Part shown: one piece after another, positions 1-9,841 of the stretch
Layout of the letters: every line of letters begins with the position of its first letter
How positions within the stretch are numbered: position 1 is the stretch's first letter
Assembly (NCBI GenBank): GCA_016703535.1
Contig: JADJBV010000001.1
Location: forward strand, 1 to 64,000
DNA length: 64,000 nt
DNA from: Deltaproteobacteria bacterium
GTDB taxonomy: Bacteria; Myxococcota; Kuafuiibacteriia; Kuafuiibacteriales; Kuafuiibacteriaceae
Reading direction: 5' to 3'
Notes under the pieces: generated by a model
Seen by the model: the letters and a program-made list of their open reading frames with translations, nothing else
What the model was told of the DNA's origin: nothing
Databases searched by the model: none
Program-made: the position numbers and the translations under genes

Positions 1-73
1 CCCGCTTGATCCTCCTGATCCCCCCGAGTAAGTAGTCCGCGTCAACGCCAAGTCACCAAGGAGCATACACCGA

Positions 74-1018
74 ATGGCCAAGGCGATCAGCGCGGAGCGT
101 CGGCAGGAGGCGGTCACGGCCTACATCACGCGCAAGGCACAGGACCCTTCAGTGACCTACGAGAGCATCGCGGCGGAGTTTGGCGTCGGCGAGGCGTCAT
201 TGAACCGATGGATTCGGCGCCTCCGCGAGGAAGGGACCGTCGAGCGCCGCAAGCCTCGCCGTGATCCCGGCAAGCGTGTGCTCAGCCCCGCGCACTCCGA
301 GGCGATCGAACAGTGGGTGACGGCGAACCCGGCTGGCCGACTGTGGGAGCTGCGCCAGCATCTCGCGCAGGCGCACGGGGCCGTCGTGAGCGCCTCCACG
401 CTTCGCCGCGAGCTGGCCCAGCGTGGACTCGGCAAACGTCGGCTGTCCAAGCTCACAGAGGTTGACGACGCGGCGCCAGACACGAGCGCGGAGCGACGTT
501 TTGGCGCTCGACATCGACGCGCGCAGGCCCTACGACCGGACCGGCGCAGCTACCCCTCCGACTTCACCGAGGCCGAGTGGACCGCGATCGAGCCGCTGTG
601 GCGCGAACATGCCCGGGCGCTCCCCGAGAAGCACGGGCTTCGCGACGTGGTCGAGGCGCTGCGCTACATCGGCGCGACCGGCTGCCCCTGGCGGTACTTA
701 CCCAACGATTTTCCGCCCTTCCAGACCGTGCGGCGCTGGTTCGATGAGTGGCACCACGACGGGACCATCGCCCGTGTGAACGACGCTCTCCGGAGGTTGC
801 TTCGACGGCGAGCCGGCCGCGAAGAGACGCCGTCTCTCTTGATCGTGGACAGCCAGTCCGTCAAGACACAAGAGGGCGGCGAGGCGCGCGGCTACGACGG
901 CGGCAAGAAGATCGCCGGTCGAAAGCGGCACATCGCCGTCGACACGATGGGCCTTCCATGGCTGCTCGCAGTCCACAGCGCGGCGATTCAAGACAGAGAC
1001 GGCATCGGCCCCCGTTGA
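74..1018 (+). pseudogene. chimeric, truncated transposase (IS630-type N-terminus joined to IS5-type catalytic part)
   Basis: The first ~130 residues (MAKAISAERRQEAV... with the HTH-like stretch YESIAAEFGVGEASLNRWIR) look like the N-terminal DNA-binding half of an IS630-family transposase. From about position 545 the same frame continues as an IS5/IS427-type (DUF4096) transposase: YPSDFTEAEWTAIEPL, GCPWRYLPNDFPPFQTV and IIVDSQSVKT-like residues, then GYDGGKKIAGRKRHIAVDT and QDRDG. A normal IS5 transposase runs on for roughly another 100 residues after QDRDG, but here it stops at IGPR, so the C-terminal part with the last catalytic residue is missing. I infer that an IS5-type element landed in an IS630-type gene and the remnant was cut by the next element at about 1019. 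It is unlikely to be an active transposase. The in-frame join is probably chance. Confidence 0.75.
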
Positions 1019-1075
1019 TCGGCCTTGCGCTATGCGTGTTGCCGTGTGATCTGGCGTAAAACCCGGAGTCCACAC

Positions 1076-2025
1076 ATGCCAAGAGCCTATTCCGTCGATC
1101 TTCGCGAGCGCGTTGTTGCCGCCTACCACGACGGCGAGGGCACCTACACCGAGCTAGCCGACCGATACCAGGTGGGCGAAGCGAGCGTGAGCCGCTGGCT
1201 CGGTCTTGACCGCCGGACCGGCTCTCTACAACCCAAGAAGCCGGTTGGCCGCCCTCAGACCTTGGTGAGCGTGGAGGGACTGGAGTTCATTCGGGAATGC
1301 CTGGAGGCGGCGCCAGATCTCACGATGGTGGAGCTCTCTGCGGCGTACCTGGAGGAATTTGGCGTGACAGTCTCCCGGGCGACCATGAGCCGAATGGTGA
1401 ACTCCAAGCTGGGGTTCACCCGAAAAAAGGGGGTCTCCGCTCGCCGGCTGCGCGCCATGAGGACATCCAACGAGAGCAAGCGGAGTTTGTTGAACGACAA
1501 GCGGCGCTGAGCGCGCGCTCGCTGGTCTTCTTGGACGAGTCCGCGATCAGCACCACCCTGCACCACGCCTACGGGCGAGCGCCCTCGGGCCAGCGTGTCA
1601 CGTTGTACGCGCCCACGCACGGTGCGCGTCGGACGCTCGTCGGGGCGATCAGCCTAGACGGTCGAACCACGCTGGCGGTGCTTGAGGAGGGCCTCAGGGT
1701 AGACAGCTTCAAGACGTTCATCCTTGATCAGTTGGCGCCTATGCTTCGCGCAGGCGACGTCGTGATCATGGACAACCTGAGCACTCACAAGAATCCCGAG
1801 GCCGTCGCGGCGATCGAGGCGACAGGCGCAGAGGTGGTGTTTCAGCCCCGCTACTCGCCCGAGTTCAACGCCATTGAGATGTGCTGGTCCTGGATAAAGC
1901 ACGATCTGAGGCGCATCGGGTGCAGGGCGATAGACCGCCTGGTCACCTACGCCGAGCGAAGGTGGGCGGAGATCACGCCGACGCTCTGCCGCGCCTGGGC
2001 GCGCGGCTGTGGCTATGCCGTCTGA
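1076..2025 (+). CDS. IS630-family transposase made by -1 programmed frameshift
   Basis: ORF A starts at ATG 1076 (MPRAYSVDLRERVVAAY) and reads an HTH domain (YTELADRYQVGEASVSRWL) to a stop at 1510. ORF B, one frame back, reads through 2025 and holds the DDE catalytic core: LVFLDES, VVIMDNLSTHK and SPEFNAIEMCWSWIK, supplying D, D and E. At 1423-1429 the sequence is A AAA AAG in the ORF A frame, the classical X XXY YYZ slippery heptamer. Slipping there joins GFTRKK to GGLRSPAARHEDIQ and gives one continuous transposase of about 315 residues. Two-frame organisation is known in several IS630 members. Terminal inverted repeats flanking a TA target were not resolved. The element lies at the end of the leftward operon and interrupts its last gene. 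It looks intact and could be active. Confidence 0.85.
1423..1429 (+). promoter_or_regulatory. slippery heptamer for -1 frameshifting (A AAA AAG)
   Basis: In the ORF A frame the codons are CGA AAA AAG GGG. A -1 slip places the ribosome on AAA AAA and continues as GGG GGT CTC into the DDE-containing frame. The heptamer lies inside the overlap of the two ORFs, and the joined protein is collinear with IS630 transposases. The sequence evidence is direct; the frameshift itself is inferred. Confidence 0.75.
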
Positions 2026-2029
2026 GGAG

Positions 2030-2926
2030 GGCATCAATGTTTATGATCGTCCCGTAGGGATCGGGCACAAAACGCACGGTGCATGAGACTCCCTCTCCGA
2101 GCAGATGGAGTGACATTGGCGCCGTCACGCCGATGGGGATGGTCCCGACGGGATGGGTCTTAGCTTCCAAGGTGTGGACCGTGCTGAACAGGGGTGAGAT
2201 TGAAAAAGAGCATGGACTTCCACTCGAATTCGGACCGCATATACGTTGGAAGCTCCAACCGCTCGGCAACATCTCGCCGCCGCCGTGGCGCTCAAAGTCC
2301 ACCATCTGGCCAAGACCGGCGTGGACTCTAGACTCCTCCGGCGCGCTACAGAGCGTCAGTTCCCGCGAGCAGACCTGCCGTGATGGGGAGGAGCCACCTC
2401 CCGCTTCATGGACCTGAATCGGGCCTCTGTTCACCCAGCGCAGCCCGAAGCGCCTCCCAGGCGAGCGCGACCGCCAGATCCAGCTCACTCCAATCCGGTC
2501 CTGCGAGGGTGCCGATATGAAGCGGCGACCACCAAACATCGCCTCCATCTCTTCGGCCGTCGGTTCGGTCCCTTTGACCCCGCGAGAACCCGTGGGAGGA
2601 TTTGAAATCGTCATACCCGCGAGCCGCGTTCCTGGCGGCCTCACGTTCGGCGGCAGCGACTCGCGCGGCGGCCTCTTGCTCCTTCGCGAGGCGATGGCGT
2701 TGTCGCAGCTGGTCCATGGGGAGCACAGGGCCCCGCGCCTCAAACGCATCCAGCCGGGCGTCATCGTCCAAGGGGCAGGTTGTTGGGAGCGCGGCCATGG
2801 CTTCCCAGATCGGTTGGGCTTGAAATTCTTTGGCCTTCGTGCCCCAGCCGAGCCCATACAAAAACGCCGCGGACTTCTCACCGTCGGCCTTCCTCGGCCG
2901 GAGACCCAAGCCACGACGAGCCTCAT
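2030..2926 (-). pseudogene. unknown protein, last gene of the leftward operon, 3' end removed by the IS630 element
   Basis: The ATG at 2926 overlaps the stop of the upstream 489-residue gene as ATGA. Coding character moves between frames. Early residues (GEKSAAFLYGLGWGTKAKEFQAQ) and later ones (HIGTLAGPDWSELDLAVALAWEAL) share one frame, a middle part (GTEPTAEEMEAMFGGRRF) lies in another, and the end (VSCTVRFVPDPYGTI) in that second frame. At least three frame breaks are needed, and the reading then runs into the IS element without its own stop. The central part is Ala/Arg/Glu-rich and probably a helical or coiled region. I recognise no family. Its place at the end of the operon suggests a minor partner of the island. 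Confidence 0.4.
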
Positions 2927-4392
2927 GTCTCGGTTAAACCAGACCACATTCCCGACGGGGGCACCTGCGCCAACACCTCTCGCTCCAAGACCGCAGGCTC
3001 CATGAGCGGTACGAGGATGGCGAAGCTGGCCTGATCTTGTTCAACGCCGACCTCGTGAGCCGCAGCTCCAGCCGCTGGCGCGGGGTGCGCGAGCAGACGG
3101 GCGAGACGCTCTAGGGGATCAGCGACGGCCACGTCCCGGCCGACGACGCAGTGGCCCCCATAGATCAGCCACGCCCGCGCGTGTTTGAGCTCCGTGACCT
3201 CGGCGCCAGCGGGATCTATCGCCGAGATCGCACCTTCGAGAAGAGGATCGAGCTCCCAGTCGGTGGCGGTTCGGCCCGCGATGGCCGCCGCGAGCCGCTG
3301 AAGCGGGGTCGTCTTGGCCACAGCCGAATGTGTGTGAACACGCGGATGACCGACAAGGGAGGGGGGATTAGGGGCGTTGAGGAGATGCCAAGCGCACTCG
3401 CAGCGGAGCACCGTCGCCGGGGTCGGGCGCAGGCTCGCCCGAGCCAACGCGCGCGCGAGGGCCTTGGAGTCGACGGCCTCCTCCGTCGGGAGCCCTGCCG
3501 CGGCGAGGGCTGCCCGAACCCGCTCGTCATCGGTGGAGGCGCCCATGATCCCGTATGCGCGGGCCTCACCTAAGCGAGACGCCGCCGGGGCGTCGAGGGT
3601 GCCGTCCGCGAGCGCCTGAAGACGCCGCCACAGCATAGGCCCGACGACGGTGTTCACCGGATCCTGTGCCTCGATCCCCAGCGCATCGAGCCGATGAGCG
3701 CTCTCTACAGCGGGAAGCTCGGGGAGCGCGCCGTCTCTCACGAACCGCCCGACCGCATCCTCTGGTGACATCGTGAGCTGACCGCGCTCCCACGCCAAGG
3801 CAGCCCACCGCGAGAAGCACACAGCGCCTGTGACGGGGTTCCGGGGCGGTCGCGAAGACACCACGAGCGCGTTGTGGCGCGCAGAGATCTCCTCTAAGGC
3901 CTCGTCGTCACTGGCGATCTTGACGAGCTTGAGCGCATCGACTCGTTCGCTGTAGGCCATCGGCAGGCGCGCCCATTGATCCGCGGTGAGCAGGATGACG
4001 GCGGGCAGGAGCGTGGCGAGGATCGTCTTGTCCATGGCGGTGAGCATGGCCACGCAGTCGCCACCCAGATCATGCAGATCAACCACCACACGGGCCGCGC
4101 CATAGCCTGCTAGACGCTCAGCGGCGCCGCCGAGCAGCACCTCCCGCTCCGCGTCGGTCGCCTCTAGCACGTCAAGCAAGATGGCTGCCCGCTGCGGGGT
4201 ACCGAAGTAGAACTGCCAGCCATCAAGCTGATCACTTAGCGCGTTCGAGAGGCGCGGGCTGACGGTCGTGATGCTCAGCGGTCGCGCGGCCGTCGTAGCC
4301 CAACGGTCGAGCCAAGAGAGCGCGATCGCCTTCTGCGACTCGCCCTTCGCCTCGATGAGCTGCTTAAGAAGTGCGGCCGGGGAGATAGGCAT
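2923..4392 (-). CDS. possible regulator with N-terminal HTH-like region, 489 residues
   Basis: I chose ATG 4392 (MPISPAALLKQLIEAKGESQ) because the open frame above it, to 4683, has poor coding character and includes proline/serine-rich nonsense. The first ~80 residues resemble a Cro/C1-type HTH: QKAIALSWLDRWATTAARPLS, then TPQRAAILLDVLEATDAERE, the pattern that follows the HTH in many phage repressors. The remaining ~400 residues are Ala/Leu-rich and helical, with no motif I know. Promoter-proximal palindromes lie upstream at 4476-4487. Unlike most of its neighbours the frame is intact over its whole length. An autoregulated repressor or sensor for the defence island is a reasonable guess, but the C-terminal role is unknown. 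Confidence 0.55.
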   Translation of the reverse strand: MPISPAALLKQLIEAKGESQKAIALSWLDRWATTAARPLSITTVSPRLSNALSDQLDGWQFYFGTPQRAAILLDVLEATDAEREVLLGGAAERLAGYGAARVVVDLHDLGGDCVAMLTAMDKTILATLLPAVILLTADQWARLPMAYSERVDALKLVKIASDDEALEEISARHNALVVSSRPPRNPVTGAVCFSRWAALAWERGQLTMSPEDAVGRFVRDGALPELPAVESAHRLDALGIEAQDPVNTVVGPMLWRRLQALADGTLDAPAASRLGEARAYGIMGASTDDERVRAALAAAGLPTEEAVDSKALARALARASLRPTPATVLRCECAWHLLNAPNPPSLVGHPRVHTHSAVAKTTPLQRLAAAIAGRTATDWELDPLLEGAISAIDPAGAEVTELKHARAWLIYGGHCVVGRDVAVADPLERLARLLAHPAPAAGAAAHEVGVEQDQASFAILVPLMEPAVLEREVLAQVPPSGMWSGLTET

Positions 4393-4983
4393 CCTGGGGC
4401 TCCGGAGATGAAGGTGGTGTCGCTGTGGCACAGGCCCATTTGCGCTGATCATCGCACGTCGGTTCGTAGAGATGCGTTGCGCGCAACCGTTCTTGCACGG
4501 GTTCAACGCAAGCGGCGTCGTTGCGGGCTGCTGGTGCAACACGTGCAAGGGACTCTGCGGGGCGGCGAACCACCTCCTCAGCGAGTGACCGAGGCTGACG
4601 CTGGGGGAGCCTCCCACCGAGGAGCATTTTAGGTTGGCGAGCACACGAAGGGTGAGGGGGGCGAGACTAACCCGAGCCCTCACGCCGCCCCTCGGCCTCC
4701 TGCTGGAGCTGCTCGGCCAGGACGGCGATGACCGGCGCAGGGCCGTTGATGATCTCGGGATCGATCGGGGAGGCCTCCACGGTCTAATGTGGAAGGAAGC
4801 AACGATGCGGTCTCGAAGCTCGACAGAAATTGCGCTTAGAACGGTATATTTGGTGGATCGAATTCCTGAATCACTGAGTCAAGTGCTGTGCGCACAGAGG
4901 ATCAAACTGAAACGCTACCGCTGCGCAAAATGTAGCGAATTCCGAGAGGTGTTTTCTGGACGTTGTCCCCGCGGCCCAGCCTG
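4393..4983. other. 591-base gap with no confident gene
   Basis: The stretch between the HTH-like gene and the HicA-like gene carries the palindrome cluster at 4476-4550 and a more AT-rich part at 4800-4960 that could hold a leftward promoter. The only small leftward frame with some coding look is 4667-4780 (GTG start, 37 residues, VEASPIDPEIINGPAPV..., acidic/Gln-rich end), limited by an in-frame stop just upstream of its start. I do not call it a gene. Confidence 0.4.
4476..4487. promoter_or_regulatory. 12-bp palindrome upstream of the HTH-like gene
   Basis: GTTGCGCGCAAC is a perfect palindrome 84 bases upstream of the chosen start at 4392. It is followed by a CCGT-(6)-ACGG arm pair and further TTGCA/GCAA half-sites up to about 4550. 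This clustering suits an operator for the adjacent possible repressor. No clear promoter boxes were found. Confidence 0.35.
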
Positions 4984-5178
4984 TCAATCCCGAAGGCGGG
5001 TCAGCCGACGCTGAATATACCGGGGCACGATCTCATTCTCGCGGCCGAGGATTAGCACCAAAATGCCCCCTGTGGGCAGCGCCCAGGGCTCGTGAGAGCC
5101 CCGCGCGCGGCGCGCGTGCGCGCCCAAACCGACGAGGGCACGACGCAGCTCTCGCCAGGTCAACCGATGTTTGCACAT
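4984..5178 (-). CDS. HicA-like small protein (possible mRNA interferase toxin), 64 residues
   Basis: ATG 5178 is preceded by a good Shine-Dalgarno (GAGGTGATC). The sequence begins MCKHRLTWRELRRALVGLGA and continues RRARGSHEPW, then a hydrophobic strand (GGILVLILGRENEIVP) and RRLTRLRD. The order helix, basic GSH, strand, short C-terminal helix is that of HicA toxins, which adopt a dsRNA-binding-like fold and use the His of the GSH motif (His29 here). Length is typical. No HicB antitoxin was found on either side: the upstream neighbour is the large unknown ending at 5222, and downstream is a gap. It may be an orphan, or a nucleic-acid-binding accessory of the island. Family assignment is from pattern only. 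Confidence 0.5.
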   Translation of the reverse strand: MCKHRLTWRELRRALVGLGAHARRARGSHEPWALPTGGILVLILGRENEIVPRYIQRRLTRLRD

Positions 5179-5221
5179 GATCACCTCGTTAGGTTCTGAG
5201 ATGTCTGGCAGAAAAGTGACG

Positions 5222-7263
5222 TTACACGGCGTTTGTATGATCCATGAGGCGGCGCAGCTCATCATTCAAAAGGTCTTCGACGCCGGGCACGGGAGCGGGT
5301 GGCGCAGCCCAGCCGGCCACCGCGCGCAGCAGGTCGGGACGAGACTCTGGCTTTTTATTCAACCAGCCGCGATAGAGTTCGATCAGGCGGCCCGGCTGGT
5401 GCTTACACAGCGCAATCAGCGCCGAGAGCCAGCGAACCGGAAAGTCCGCGGCGACCCTCGTCCACTCCGCGTCGCGGTCGAAACGCGGGGACGCCGCGAT
5501 GAGGGCCTCACAGCGAGCTAAGGTCTTCCGGTCTCCACGTCGCAATAGCTCCTGCAGCGCGCGCTCGGCGTGGGGCCCGACGGTGAGCGCGCGCAGGGCT
5601 CGCGGGTCGAGGCGAGGGATGACGAGTCGGGCCAGCAGCGCACGCGCCGCCGAGGGACGGTCGGCACCGCAGAGTGTTGTTGGCTCCTGCTCGCCCGTCC
5701 ACCATCGTTCATCACCTTCCAGCGCCGCTGGAGGGTGGAGGAATGTCTGCTTGAGCGGCTCGAAGTGCTCGAGGCGTACCAGAAGATCGACGAGCGTTGA
5801 GACGGGCGGGCTGTCCCAAGGTGGGAGAATGATCCTCGATCCCGCACAGACGCGGGCAACGCGATGGCGATGGTCCACAGGCGCGTTACGCCTTCCCGCA
5901 GCTCAGCGATAGACAACGGCCCACCTTTGTTGATGGCTAGACTGACGGCGTTCAACGCCGCGTCCGCGACACGATCCCAGTCCTCCTCGAAGGGGACGTC
6001 GGGCGCCCCAAAAGGACAGGCCTCGTCGAGCAACCAGCGGCGTAACAGCGGCGCCAGCGGCTCGGGCCATGGGGCGCGCGCGTGTACCTGGAGGGCGCGG
6101 CGAAGCTGCTCAAGCGGGCTGCCTGCGCAGATGATCCAGGGCTGCCCGATGGCCAGCGCCGCTTTGCCGCTCAGCCGGTACACCAGACTCCTGCCCGCCA
6201 GCTCAAGGCCCATCGCCGCAGCCCGCTGGGCCCAACGCACGGTGTCAATCTGCGGCGCCAACTCTCCTTCGAGCACCCGAAAAGGCAGCGCTTGGCGCTC
6301 CTCAGGGCTCGCCAGCTCCCACGCCCGCTCGGCCAGCGCGGCGTCCTCCGAGGTACCGCCGGGTGACCATTTCTGTGCAAGCCGAAGTCCTTGGGTGTTG
6401 GCTCGGTTTTGATCGAGGAGCAGATGGTTGCCGCATCGAATGAGCTCGTCGTCCAGGGCCAGTCGCAGCAGCTTCGCGGCCTCAGCTTGGCGGGTCACAG
6501 GCCAGCGCGCCTCTTGAGGAGCGCCATAGCCCCGCTCGCCGTTGAGATCGACGGGCCAGCCGAGCAGCCCAAGCGCGAATGGGCGACATTCTTGTGCGTG
6601 ATCTGGGGCGGCGTGCTCCACAATAATCTGCGGCAACCAGTCGAGCAGGGGCCTGTCAATCACGAAGAGCTCCCGCGTCGCGCGGACGGTGAAGGCGTGG
6701 AGGCAGCAATCGCCGCCTGCGCGGCCGCCGGGACCTTCTTGGCGTCGATCCAGCGACCCGCCACGTTCCACAAGGAGTATTCTGACCGTCCGAATGCCCA
6801 TCGGTCGAGTAGGACCGCGGATCTTCTTGCGCGCTGCCCCTCGGGGGTGGTGTCCGACTCAAGACGGCGTGCCCGGCTGCGCTGGCCAGCGCGATAAGCG
6901 CCCGCTGCGCCGCTTGTGTGACGAGCAGCTCGGGAAGAATGAGAGGCTCGCGCCATCGGCGGCGGAGTGGGTCGGGGTCGCCGAGTCGATAAAGCGCCTC
7001 CGCGGCCTGCTTTGCGAGGGTGTCGAGGCGCTCAGGGTAGCCAGCGCCTCGATCGTGCGCTCGCGGAGCGCCCACTGTAAACTCTCGAGCGTAGCAGCTG
7101 GGGTGCGCGGCCAGCCCAGCGCCGACAGCCAACGGCTGGGGTCGCCGATGATCTCCATCGGAGCGTGAGCGAGCTCGGTCAGGAGCGCCCGCAGCGGGAG
7201 CCGCTCGGCAACGCCAAGCAGGACCGAGAGCGCACCTTGTCCAGTGTGCTGGCGGTGGAGCAT
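5222..7263 (-). pseudogene. unknown large protein (about 680 residues), several frame breaks
   Basis: ATG 7263 (MLHRQHTGQGALSVLLGVAE) lies five bases after the stop of the upstream unknown gene and has an AAGG just before it. Coding character moves frame near 7030, near 6800 and near 5850. The pieces read WREPLILPELLVTQAAQRAL, then FVIDRPLLDWLPQIIVEHAA through WDRVADAALNAVSLAINKGG, then LVDLLVRLEHFEPLKQTFLH to the stop at 5222. Joined, they give an Ala/Leu/Arg-rich protein that looks all-helical, without Walker, nuclease or Cys motifs that I can see. It may be a HEAT-like or scaffold protein. No family is recognised. It seems paired with the gene before it, which has the same composition. Confidence 0.45.
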
Positions 7264-7268
7264 GCGCC

Positions 7269-9527
7269 TTAGTGGATTGTCTGGGGAGATTTCGGTGCGC
7301 CGTCGCAGGTGAAGGCGGGGTCAACCAGGTTCGGGTCTGCGCTGGCGTAGAGCAGCGCCTCACGAACCCAGCGCTCAACATTTTCTAAAGGCAGTCGTCC
7401 GAGAAGCGGCGCGAGCAGCTCCACCTGACCGACGTCGTCGAGGCCCTCCTGATGAGGCAGGCGGTGGGCCAAGTCAGAGACCAAGCGGGAAGCTCCGCCT
7501 CGTTCGCTGGGACGCGCGCGGCGAGCCTAAGGCGCGACCGGTCGCCCGAGGCGTTCAGCCACATGAGCCGCAGGAGGTCGCCCCCCTCGCCCAGCTCTTC
7601 CAGGCCCCACGACGAGGCGCAGCGCGCGTGTGTCCCCACGCTCCAGCCGCCAGTCCAAGATCCGACTCACATGCGTCCATGCGTTCACGTCGTCAAGCAC
7701 CGCGCCAACCTCGGGCGCGAACACGTGGAGCTGCCAAGGGCGAACATGGCGATCGAGTGATCCAGCTCATCGGGACGCAGCGGATCGAGCCCCTCATCCC
7801 AGATCGCCGACAGCGCGCGTATACCGGAGGGGACAAGCGGCTCAAGAGTCGCCTGCAAGCCTGATGCCCCCAACGCTGGCAGCCAGTCGCGCCCGCGCTC
7901 AGACAGGGCGAGAAGGCGCTGGATCACCCGCATGTCTTCGGCGGCTGGGACGAGCATGATGTAGCCAGGGTGGGCCGAGCGGCCCGTGCCCCGCGCGAGG
8001 CCGTAGACGGCGCCTGCCCAGATCCGCACCACCCGGGCGCGCAGGTCCTCGTCGTCGGGCAGCGTGCAAGCGGCCAGCGCGCAGGCGGCGGCCTGACAGG
8101 CTAGGTGGTGACGATGCGGCGGCGCCTGCTCTACTGCGTCCAATAGGTCCTCGACGGGCAGCCCCTCCATCGCCATGCGGTCGAGCAGAGTGGCAAGACG
8201 GGGGTGAAGCACTCGGTCGACCTGGCCGTCCGCAACCAGCGCCATCGCGGCGAGGGCTTCGGCAAGCGCGGGATCGGCGGGCAGGGCCGCGCCCGCCTTG
8301 GGCTGCGTGATCACCCCGCCGCGCACAAGGCGCTCGTAGATTTGTGCCGGCGCCAGATCGAGCGCATCTCGCAGCTCCGCGATGAGCGGCCCCCGCTCCT
8401 CTTCGGACGCCTTCTCCAGCCGATTCAGCAGCCCGTCAATCTCCGCAGATGCCGGGCGCTCTGGGTTGGCACGTTCACGGGCCGTTTGGATGAACCCGAT
8501 GACCTCGGACCGCTTGAGGACGGACCAGCGATCCCCGACCGGCGCGGCTAAGCGCCACGCTGCGAGGAGCTGGCAGAGGAAGCCCAGGCCCAGACGGTTG
8601 AGCAGCTGGCCCCTTGCCCCGCTCGGCGCACGCCGCGAGCGCCTGCTCGCCTAACAATCGGGCGATGGAGGGAGCTGGCGTGCCCGGGCGCAGAAGTCGA
8701 TCGCGCGCCCAGGTCAGCACCCGCCGCGGAGTCATCAGCGACTCGTGCGCAAGGGGGGCCTGCTCGACCGCCAGCGCGAGCGCTTGGAGCTGCACGATGA
8801 CGGCCCGAGGTGCAAGACGGGCCTCCAGCAGGCTGGCGATGGCGCGCAGCTCCTCCTGCGCCCAAGGCAGCAGCTCAAGCACCAGCACACAAGGGCTCCC
8901 CCCACCGTCCGGCCTGTTGTCTGGCGTCACCCGCTCGACCTGCGCTCGTTCGTCCAACCCGGCCTGGGCGAGGCCCTGGGCCAGCGAGGTCATCGCGACG
9001 TCTCCGCCGCCGCCAGGCCACGCCGCCAGCGCCACCCGCACGCTGTCCTCGGGTTTTCCGCCGTCGCGGGTGAGCCACCGCTGAACCTCCACGATCCAGC
9101 CCTCCAGCGTTCGTGTGGCGCCGCGCTCGTCCGTCTCCAGCGCATCGTCCCGGTGGTTCTCACGCAGGCGCACGGGCAGCGGCGGCGGCGTGTCTCCATC
9201 GGGAAACAGCGCCTCCCAGGGTCTGCCTCACAGGCCGCGCGGCGCGCGCCAGGGCGTCGTGGAGGGCCGCCGGGCTCACCTCCAAGGCGCGCGCCAGGGC
9301 GTCCCAGCGCTCTGGCCGCGCCAACCAGCGGCCCAAGGTTTCGGGCTCACCGTCACGAAGCCGGGTCAGCTCCGATTTAAGCGTGACCTCCTTCAGAGAG
9401 ACGGAGGAGCGCAGCTCCCGTGCCAGCTCGGCGAGGGTGCCGAGGTGTGCAGCGGCGCGGAGCAGATCGAAGGTCTCAGACCAGCGTTTTCGGCCAGACT
9501 CGTCGAGGATTGGGGCGGGGGGGGCAT
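7269..9527 (-). pseudogene. unknown large protein (about 750 residues), several frame breaks
   Basis: I place the start at ATG 9527, with GGAG seven to ten bases upstream, even though a run of eight C (minus strand) right after it puts the rest one frame off. The next reading is APILDESGRKRWSETFDLLRAAAHLG. Further breaks fall near 9205, 8615, 7725, 7600 and 7480. The joined protein (LPVRLRENHRDDALETDERG, LEGWIVEVQRWLTRD, QIYERLVRGGVITQPKAGAA, VFAPEVGAVLDDVNAWTHVS, FTCDGAPKSPQTIH stop) is helical and has no motif I know. Breaks fall repeatedly in G/C runs. It follows the Fe-S nuclease after a 314-base gap and probably belongs to the same island. Confidence 0.45.
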
Positions 9528-9841
9528 CACGATCTCCAGCTGGCGGTGAGGCTATGGCCAGCGTGGAGCCGTGGAAAGGTGTTGGGCCGAACTTGTCTAC
9601 AAGACCAATGTACAGAGTTGTACAACGGCATTTGTTCGCCAGAGATCTACCTCCGGCTACACACCCTGGATGGCCGTCGCGATCGTATGCCTGCTTCTCC
9701 CACCGCCGGAGACGTCGTCGTTCTCCAACGCCCCACGGAAGGGTCCGCGGGGTTGTGCCCCGGGTCAGCGGCGAACGCGCTGGACGGGCTCTGGCGAGCC
9801 CCTCGGCGCCGCCCAAAGCGCCACCCTTCGAGCCGCCCTGA
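9528..9841. promoter_or_regulatory. 314-base gap with palindromic TGTACA sites; candidate internal promoter/operator
   Basis: This is the only substantial gap in the leftward train between 34306 and 5222. It contains two TGTACA hexamers at 9609-9614 and 9619-9624, ten bases apart, the second inside the palindrome GTTGTACAAC (9617-9626). CTTGTCTACAAG lies at 9592-9603. The sites are about 65-100 bases before the next start (9527), so they could be an operator for the last five genes. No convincing -35/-10 pair was identified. Confidence 0.4.

Larger units (their letters stand above)
1019..2040 (+). mobile_element. IS630-like insertion element (approximate ends)
   Basis: The stretch holds the complete two-frame IS630 transposase with short flanks. 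The left boundary is set by where the IS5-type remnant stops. The right boundary is set by where the coding frame of the leftward neighbour (reading from 2926) resumes, near 2030-2045. No convincing terminal inverted repeat could be matched by eye, so the ends are good only to a few tens of bases. Confidence 0.5.

Noticed and set aside
1019..1075. Left terminal inverted repeat of the IS630 element
   Set aside because: Comparison of 1019-1075 with the complement of 2026-2060 gave only scattered matches, too weak to call.
4393..4683. N-terminal extension of the 489-residue gene
   Set aside because: The extra ~97 residues are Ser/Pro/Leu-rich without family likeness and include the palindrome cluster. 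ATG 4392 starts the coherent sequence.
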